The notes under the pieces were generated by a model. That model did not search any database. It saw only the letters and a program-made list of their open reading frames with translations, and was not told the DNA's origin. A stretch of DNA of 64,000 nucleotides from NCBI GenBank assembly GCA_916613615.1, contig OU744728.1, forward strand, positions 31,317,950 to 31,381,949. The letters are read 5' to 3'. The position numbers and the translations under genes were made by a program. Within the stretch, counting starts at the first letter, position 1. Each line of letters begins with the position of its first letter. Of this stretch, positions 57,601-64,000 are shown one piece after another. Source of the stretch: Steromphala cineraria. Taxonomy: Eukaryota; Mollusca; Gastropoda; Trochida; Trochidae.

Positions 57601-60513
57601 TTGCTTCAGTGGGCTTATCTTCACTTCTTTGTTATCAAAGAGATTTCAGTAAAACAAACATCAAAGACAATCATTTATCATAGTTATTTGATAGTCACTT
57701 ATTATGTGAATTGCATATCACCCTTGCTTTTTGAGAAATTATTTTTTACCTACTTCATAAATCGACAAATCAAGTTCTGAATTTGCAAGAAAAACAAAAT
57801 CATAATTTTGACATATAAATCGAATTCAGCAACTAAGTATCTGCATTTGCTAACGAGTTACATGTAGGCAATACACAAATACTTTGCTGAACCAGGCGGG
57901 ACACCTCGAGATTTTTATTACAGGGTGATAAAAAGATCAAAGACAGTGAAATTGTCTTTGTGGCGTTTGTGAGAAGTTTCTTAAATTATCTTTGAATAGC
58001 TCAAAACAATGATTTATATTGATATATATAATGATATGATATTTAATATAATGTAAAAATAAATGAATTTCCTTATATAAATAATAGATACATGAATTTC
58101 GTTGTATAGATAAATTGATAAATAATATTCACTTATTCCATCTTGAAGTTGCGTGAGATCAATAAATCTTTATTTCAGTACTTATAAGGCCTCATGCCTG
58201 TAGAAGTTATTTGCTTTAAAGACATTTGTTCTAAATAAAGTTACATAATATATGTACATGTAATAACTGAGTATTGCTTTTTGTTAATAATAAGATATTT
58301 TCCCGTAGATTATACTTGGAAGATGCATCGTCAAGTTAAGAATTAACAACATCCTTCATTATTCTCAGTTTAAGAAAAATAATTCAAACATACAAATCAG
58401 TTAAAAACACTATTGTACATAATAAATGTTTAAATGTATTTTTTTCCTCTCCGATGAGATTTATCTATTGCTGTAAATACATAGTCAGAGGGAAACAAAA
58501 TGACATTCACAGTTCATTTGTTTTAAAAGGGTTCATTCTGCATTATAAACGTAAGTCTTTGTTACTAAAGTTGAAAAAATAAAAAGTAAAAAAGTAGACG
58601 ACGCATTCAAGGGCCTAGGTACATGACATCAAATTCGAAAGTAACATACCTTTTACAGAGAATGAAAATAATTAATGCAGAAACCTTTCAAACTGTATGT
58701 AACTACGGGACAACACAACTTGGCACATGAGAGAAGAGGAGTTTGACACTGAGTCATTAATGACAGCAAGCAATCAGTCATGAATGGGCACCAACTGGAC
58801 CCCTGTCAACACACTATGACTAAAACAACATAATAAACGCTCTTGGAAGTCTCTTATTACTATAAAAACAGGTTAACATCAAAGATATTGTAAAAAAAAC
58901 ATAATTAGTTCGTAATTAAGATATCAATAATGATGTTGTGATATCTAAATATGGATTAATTAAGAATTAAGGAAATGTGAGTTTGTCTCCATCTATTGAA
59001 TCAACTGTGGTATTAGACACAGATTAATCAAGAGTATTCATTCATGAGGTGTGAGTCTCAAAGAGTGCAAAAACTCATGATGTTAGGTCAGGGAGAATGT
59101 GTAAACAGTGTTTAGAGATTATATTATCAAATAATTTCATTGGTGTATATGAAAAAAGTGTAAAACAAGTAGTTGTTGGCTATCAGCCAAAGAGATCTCA
59201 AAGATTCAATTCCAGTGAATATGTAATCATTGCTAAGAAACAATGAAATTTTTTATATATCTATGATTTTTATTAATGAAAATGGATCAGCACAATAAAC
59301 TTTCAGCATATTTTAGTGCTGTTCCTTTAGATCTCACAAAAAAACAACATCAAAATTCACAAAGTAATTAGATAAGTATTTACACGATGATAAAATAGCG
59401 GACAGCAATAAACGGTAAACAATCAACAATGATAAATTGAATTTAGGAGTTTAATAATTATTTATATTGTTGTGAATCGTGCATAAATGTTTGGACAGAT
59501 TCAAGGAAATTCTGATTAAATAATATGCTTGAATATTAGTTAACATATAGAATGGTATACAAATGCCGTCTATAGACAAATTTATTAGAACTTATCAAAG
59601 TATGGGCAATAAATAAATATTCATATATGTATTGTATCATGTTATTAAATTATTGCATCTAAATAAAGTGAATAACAACCAAATGTTTTTTCGTAATATA
59701 TGTAAATATAAAGTCATTAATAGGACTTTTTTTCCAGGGGACTCTTTTTTCTTGTCAAATTTAGGACTTTTCTTCTGGTAACTTTCTTCCAAACACAGAT
59801 TTTTGGCCAACGGTCGCTGTATATAGAATACAATAGGAAATAAAGGAAATAGTCTTCATGATTACGACAACAAGAACAAGCTGTTCATGGAGATATAACC
59901 GTCCATTCAACTAAAAGACGACAGTGCATTTACAGATGATAAACGCCACCTTGTTTTGCATGAATCCAAAACTAAATTTAAAAAAAAAATGCTGCTTGCA
60001 CATATTGCTTATTTCATACGACAAAAGTGTTTTTATATGGACACTGGATAACAATAAACACACATATTGAAAAATGTTGGATTAACTATACATGTAAATT
60101 GCACACAAAAGTTTATTTATAACTATGAATAAAATAGGGTAATTTCACATGGGCATTTAATAGGTCACTAAATATATAATTCGGTTCGCTGATCTTTTAA
60201 GCTTGGATTCTGCATTTATCCTTTTTCATTTTGTATAAGTAAATCCTTTTTAATTGCATTCTTCATTGAGAATAAATCACTTGAGATCAAGCTGGAAGTG
60301 AATCTCAGGCAGCAAATACTTGCTTGTTTTCGTGTCCTAATTCATGTATCATTAACATGAATAATATGTTTAAACCAACTTAATGTTTACCAAATCTGCC
60401 AGTTTGTTAGATGTAGCAATGAATGGATTCTAAAAGTTTAGAATTTTCTTGGATGGTTGCTGTAATATTTCCAAACATTATAGATTTAATGTGTTAGGCA
60501 TGATATATTTGAT
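54626..60513. other. Long AT-rich gene-free region
   Basis: Almost 6 kb without a supported exon. Notable points: GTCTAATTGACxCCA and AGTTAATGAGG repeated at 55045 and 55085; the duplicated block at about 56690 and 57850 (listed separately); and a GATCAATAAATCTTTATTTC with GTACTTATAAGGCC block near 58160, similar to one at 6155-6200, probably a retroposon end. All other ORFs are short and AT-driven. Confidence 0.4.
56690..57965. repeat. Two diverged copies of a non-coding block
   Basis: 56690-56800 and 57852-57965 share, in the same order, GTAGGCAATACACA, a GCGGG-centred stretch and TTTTTATTACAGGG(C/T)xATAAAAAGxTCAAAGA. The spacing is preserved and both lie on +. Neither is coding. They may be an old duplication of a regulatory block or two copies of an old element. 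Confidence 0.5.
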
Positions 60514-60998
60514 ATGATAAACGTAAAGAAATACATAAGAATTAACTCAGATAAATATTTTCCAAATGAATTACTTCACAGATATTGTCTTTTTCACAAG
60601 GATACAAATGGCCATCAGATGAATGTGTTAAGCTACAGTAATAGTACGTTCTTACTAAATGCAAGTTTATCCAACAAAGTTAGCTGTAAATTTAAACATA
60701 TATTATTTCAAATTATGTACTGTAGGCTTCGTTTAGGCTCTAGTGATCTAGATTTTAATAAATTTGAAAGGCATATTTCAGATGATCCCACCTGTTCATG
60801 AGGCGCTAATCTCATTATTTACTGGTTTTCCCAAACTTTTCTCACTTAAGAAATGGTGCATTATACTACCAAAAAGGTACAGCTTAAAACAATCTTATAT
60901 GGAAACCATGATATATCTGATCTTGGCAACTTCACCATTTTAAAATCTGTTAACCTCTTCATCACCACTTCTAATAGATGATTTTGTTTTAACCATAT
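60514..60998 (+). pseudogene. LINE C-terminal fragment (Cys-containing region)
   Basis: The ORF at 60514-60801 ends ILFQIMYCRLRLGSSDLDFN, then FERHISDDPTCS, like the LR(L/M)xxSxLNxxLF...SPxCSCG region near the C-terminus of bivalve LINE polyproteins. In another frame (about 60886-60990), ILYGNHDISDLGNFTILKSV and LFITTSNR with a stop resemble the FGNPDLSxxxNxxIF...FIxxTKRF end. Frameshifts separate the two, so it is a decayed copy. Confidence 0.55.
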
Positions 60999-62290
60999 CT
61001 TATTCAGAAGAATAGGATTGGGAACAAGTTGTCCAATTTAGAACACCCTCTCCATATAATCTAATAGATTCGAAAAAAGAGTTTAAGATGTTTACTTCCA
61101 AGCCATTGAAAGGAAATTTCTATTTTTATTGTTGATTGTATTATTGCATTTCATGTCATCAGAATGTCCTTTGCTTCAAACATCACATTTGTATCGGAAC
61201 GGTATTAATATAAGCCCCTGGCTTGTTTGTCAGTCCGTTTCATATTTCCACGAATAATAAAAAATGTTGAAACCATTTCAAATAATGATATTGTTCAATG
61301 TTTTAATTCACAGTGGTAGTCATTGAGGATTATTTGCACCAATAACATAATACAAGATAAATAATTAACTGAAAATAAACACAATGATACAATATCAATT
61401 AGTCCAGATTCATTTTTTGTGTTATGAGGTATATTTTACTTGCATTTCAGGGTTTTATTTTATCTGTATAAAAATGTAATTTGTCTTGGTTTTTTTTTGG
61501 GTTTCTGAAAAGTTTAAAGCTTTATTGGTTGTTTTCCTGGATGCTTTTGACAATTAATTTTCTTCAATTTTGCATATGTCAGAGTGTTCAACATCAAGCC
61601 TATCTATGTTAGCCGTTAATTGGGAACTGTTATTGTAACAATCAGCCCTCGTTAGCCCCTGCTGTCAAGTTGACAATATATCACAGATTGGCACCTGCTG
61701 TGTATACAGACTTACAGGTGGGCATACTCAAGCTATTGCTTGTCACGTGCCTCTCTTATAACAATATGATGCAGTATCTGATTATTGAAATCCTAGTGGT
61801 TAAAAAAGAACCAATGAAATGATTTTAGCTAAACATCTGCTATGATCTTTGTACCTGACTGAATCAGTGTTGAAATGACCTTTGAAGACAGAGGTCAAAA
61901 TCTGATCAGTGATCAGTGATGGATTAATGTGCTTTAATTTGATGGGACATAGATACTCATATTCGGAGAAGGTTAGTTTCCCATACTTTTTGCAGCCTAT
62001 CTTTTGGCAAACTTGGGAATTTGATATCATGTAGTTTGTGTATATGGTTGCCATGTATTTCATTTGTTTGAAATCTAAATTTGTTAAATTGTTAACTATG
62101 TCAATTACATAACAATACTGTGTCCCTTTCATAACAAAAAAAATAAGAAATACAATGTATATTTTGTTTAAACATTTTAAAACTTATTTATCTGGTATGG
62201 TAAACAAGCTATGCGCTAGAGTAGAAGCATGTAAACTGAAATAGACAAAAATAAGTGAACGCTGACATATTACGATAGTTGCCATACTAT
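60999..62290. other. AT-rich gene-free region
   Basis: No exon supported. A 110-codon - strand ORF (61800-62132) has no recognisable domain or splice context. A TTGACxATA/ATCAGCCCTCGTTAGCCC block near 61640 has TAAT-type sites but nothing decisive. Confidence 0.35.
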
Positions 62291-62762
62291 CACTGTTATT
62301 TATTTCAAATCATGCGAGAATTAGGAACAGGATAACACACCTTTCAAGACTAATCATCAAGGAGATAGTATTTCTCTTTTGCATCCCTGTTACGTTGGAA
62401 AACCATACATATTATTATTATTGTATTGTTAGTTAAGTGTTATTTTGTTTCGCCAAGTATTCATCAGATTGGACGAAGCATTCATAATACAGTGATATTC
62501 TTTTGAAATAATTATCATATCTTGCGAGAATTAAGAACATTCTACAATATATCAGACTTTACAAAACTCAGTCATTCGCATTCATAAAACACAGTGTTAT
62601 TCTTTTGAAATAATTATCAAAATGACACCTAAAAAATAAACATATTTTAAATCTTGCGAGAATTAAGAACATTCTACAAGATATCAGACTTTATAAGACT
62701 AATTCAGTCATCAGAGATAGCAGTTGTCTCCTGCATGCCTGTAGCGTCGAAAAACCATCAAT
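62291..62762. repeat. Three diverged roughly 160-bp repeats
   Basis: TTGCGAGAATTAAGAAC recurs at 62312 (diverged), 62523 and 62656, each followed by a stretch ending near AGACTxxT and CAGTCAT. TATTCTTTTGAAATAATTAT occurs at 62500 and 62600. Non-coding. Confidence 0.55.
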
Positions 62763-62809
62763 AGGTGATATTCTTTTCTTTTGATACATTTAAATGTTGA
62801 GACAACACA

Positions 62810-63125
62810 AAACTTACATACATATACACAAATATACAAGAGTATAAAAAAATAAACAATAATATACAATGGTTAACAAAATATACAATAGTAAACAACA
62901 ATATACAAGAGTAAACAACAATATACAAGAGTAAACAACAATATACAAGAGTATACAAAAATATACAAGAGTATACAAAAATATACAAGAATATACAAAA
63001 ATATACAAGAGTATACTGGTTTTGGAAATTCGGAGTATACTGACCAGGAAATTTTTGAAAATCCTAAGTATACTGAGGTATACTATTTTGTATATTCGGG
63101 GTATACTGATCAGTATACCTCATTA
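62810..63125. repeat. AATATACAAGAGTA array and AGTATAC block
   Basis: About 14 short units of AATATACAAGAGTA/AACAAC (62820-63015) pass into AGTATACTG units and the palindromic GTATACTGATCAGTATAC (63100-63117). The ORFs of Tyr/Leu/Val-rich composition on - are artefacts. Compare 53240-53425. Confidence 0.7.
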
Positions 63126-63137
63126 AATTAAGGTATT

Positions 63138-63930
63138 TTGTCCAGTGATAAGACACCGAATCAACCTGGTGATGATGTTGCTGCACTAGACGCAGATTTG
63201 AAAAGTGTCTTTGAAGAAGAAGAAATGTCACCAGATGTTAGAAGTGAATTGGCTTCCACTGTTTGCGATGGCGTTCCCAGTTGTATTAACATGAAAAAAA
63301 TGAAGACTATCATGGACAAATACAAACGCCTTTGAAATTGCGATGTTTTGGTGGTACCAACAGTGAATGATGAAATTTGATTGGATGCCAAACCATTAGA
63401 TTGAGAGACATTAAGAGTCAGCATTCACAAGTGTTGATCATCAAAGCATTCATTCCCTTGGTGCAAAGCACAAATCATTTAATGTCGGCAGCCATGGGTG
63501 AAACTACGGTTGACAGTAAGATTATATTTGTAAAATTGATTGACACAATATGCATCCTTTCAGGCGCCATGAGCGATCTGTATAAAAGAAGAAGAGAAGG
63601 TTTCAAACTTTCTGGACTGTACAAAAAATAATGGACAAGGCCACAACAACCAAGCTTTTGTTTGATGATGACTTTGGAAAGAAAGTGGAAGACATGGCAG
63701 AGGTGACTCAGGTTAGTCAAAAATTGACCAAGCATGCCACGCCAACCAAAAAGAACTTCAACCGGTTCAACCCCTATGATAAAACTCAGAGACAATCACA
63801 CAGGGGTTCCCAAGGGGGTCACAGACATCCAGTCCCAAAGACAAAACATATCCCTAGCAACAGAGGTCGAGGCTCAAGAAACCATCAGAGGCCAGGACCT
63901 TATTTTCAGAGCTATTTATTATTCTGAGTG
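63138..63930 (+). pseudogene. gag-like ORF of a second DIRS-like element, frameshifted
   Basis: Three + frames follow each other: 63138-63335 (acidic N-terminus, MKTIMDKYKRL), then DIKSQHSQVLIIKAFIPL and DTICILSGAMSDLYKRRREG (to 63631), then LLFDDDFGKKVEDMAEV and a Lys/Arg/Gly-rich basic tail with SHRGSQGGHRH. The arrangement (QxxQ...RR-E-x-lK, LLFGDDLgK, basic RG-rich tail) is that of the first ORF of DIRS-like elements. At least two frameshifts (near 63335-63377 and in the A-run at 63625) break it. Confidence 0.6.
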
Positions 63931-63989
63931 ATAATGCTACAGCAGTGGCTCATGTAAACAATATGGGTGGCACAAAATATTTATTTTAG
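63921..63989 (+). pseudogene. RNase H fragment fused after gag, reaching the window edge
   Basis: Right after the gag-like tail the frame reads ILSDNATAVAHVNNMGGTKY and a stop. This matches the SDNxTAVAYINxMGG motif of the DIRS-like RNase H. No reverse transcriptase lies between, so an internal deletion joined gag to RNase H. The rest of the element is outside the window. Confidence 0.6.
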
Positions 63990-64000
63990 ACAAACGCTGT

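Noticed and set aside
61800..62132. 110-codon - strand ORF
   Set aside because: No domain or homology I can name and no exon signals; could be chance in AT-rich DNA.
62758..63008. Tyr/Leu/Val-rich hydrophobic ORFs that look like membrane proteins
   Set aside because: They are translations of the AATATACAAGAGTA tandem array.

Overview
The window reads as repeat-rich animal DNA, most likely from a bivalve mollusc. Real genes are split by GT-AG introns. Most of the rest is dispersed repeats with GTCCGTCC runs, TTAA-flanked miniature elements, tyrosine-recombinase (DIRS-like) retroelements, LINE tails and satellites. There is nothing prokaryotic here: no operons, ribosome binding sites or CRISPR. 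The species assignment is inference from repeat style and gene types.

Layout. (1) 0.3-10 kb: two intact spliced genes meet tail to tail. On + is an 11-exon, 810-residue THAP-domain protein with a DDE-transposase-like core (359-6638). On - is a 3-exon, 199-residue stand-alone P2X7-type ballast-domain protein (7642-9383). (2) 10.4-17.9 kb: a TTAA-flanked MITE, then the last two coding exons (11013-11129, 15857-15912) of a + strand His/Pro-rich gene whose earlier exons are not seen. (3) 18-28 kb: dispersed repeats, a 2.7-kb element with 13-bp inverted repeats and a 6-bp target duplication, palindromic MITEs and a 146-bp satellite. (4) 28.8-32.4 kb: a long hairpin, a LINE tail, a CRE/X-box cluster and a broken Mutator-like (MULE) transposon with both ends and its target duplication. 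(5) 33.5-50.2 kb: three exons of a - strand gene for a Ser-rich, probably disordered protein. Its introns hold a 36-bp minisatellite that copies the gene's own 5' splice site, and a 6-kb DIRS-like element with inverted ends and an internal complementary region. (6) 50.2-64 kb: more repeats, a second TTAA MITE, a long AT-rich gene-free stretch with a LINE fragment, and at the right edge a decayed DIRS-like gag ORF joined to an RNase H fragment.

How the parts relate. The two left-hand genes are the best candidate for something new: an apparently intact THAP/DDE protein paired with a ballast-domain protein, in DNA that also carries two TTAA-duplicating MITE families. They could be a two-gene mobile cassette or a domesticated pair; no matching ends were found, so this is open. 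The second strong observation is the minisatellite that multiplies in-frame splice donors inside the Ser-rich gene. The remaining elements are mostly dead: the MULE transposase has stops and frameshifts, and both DIRS-like copies lack a reverse transcriptase.
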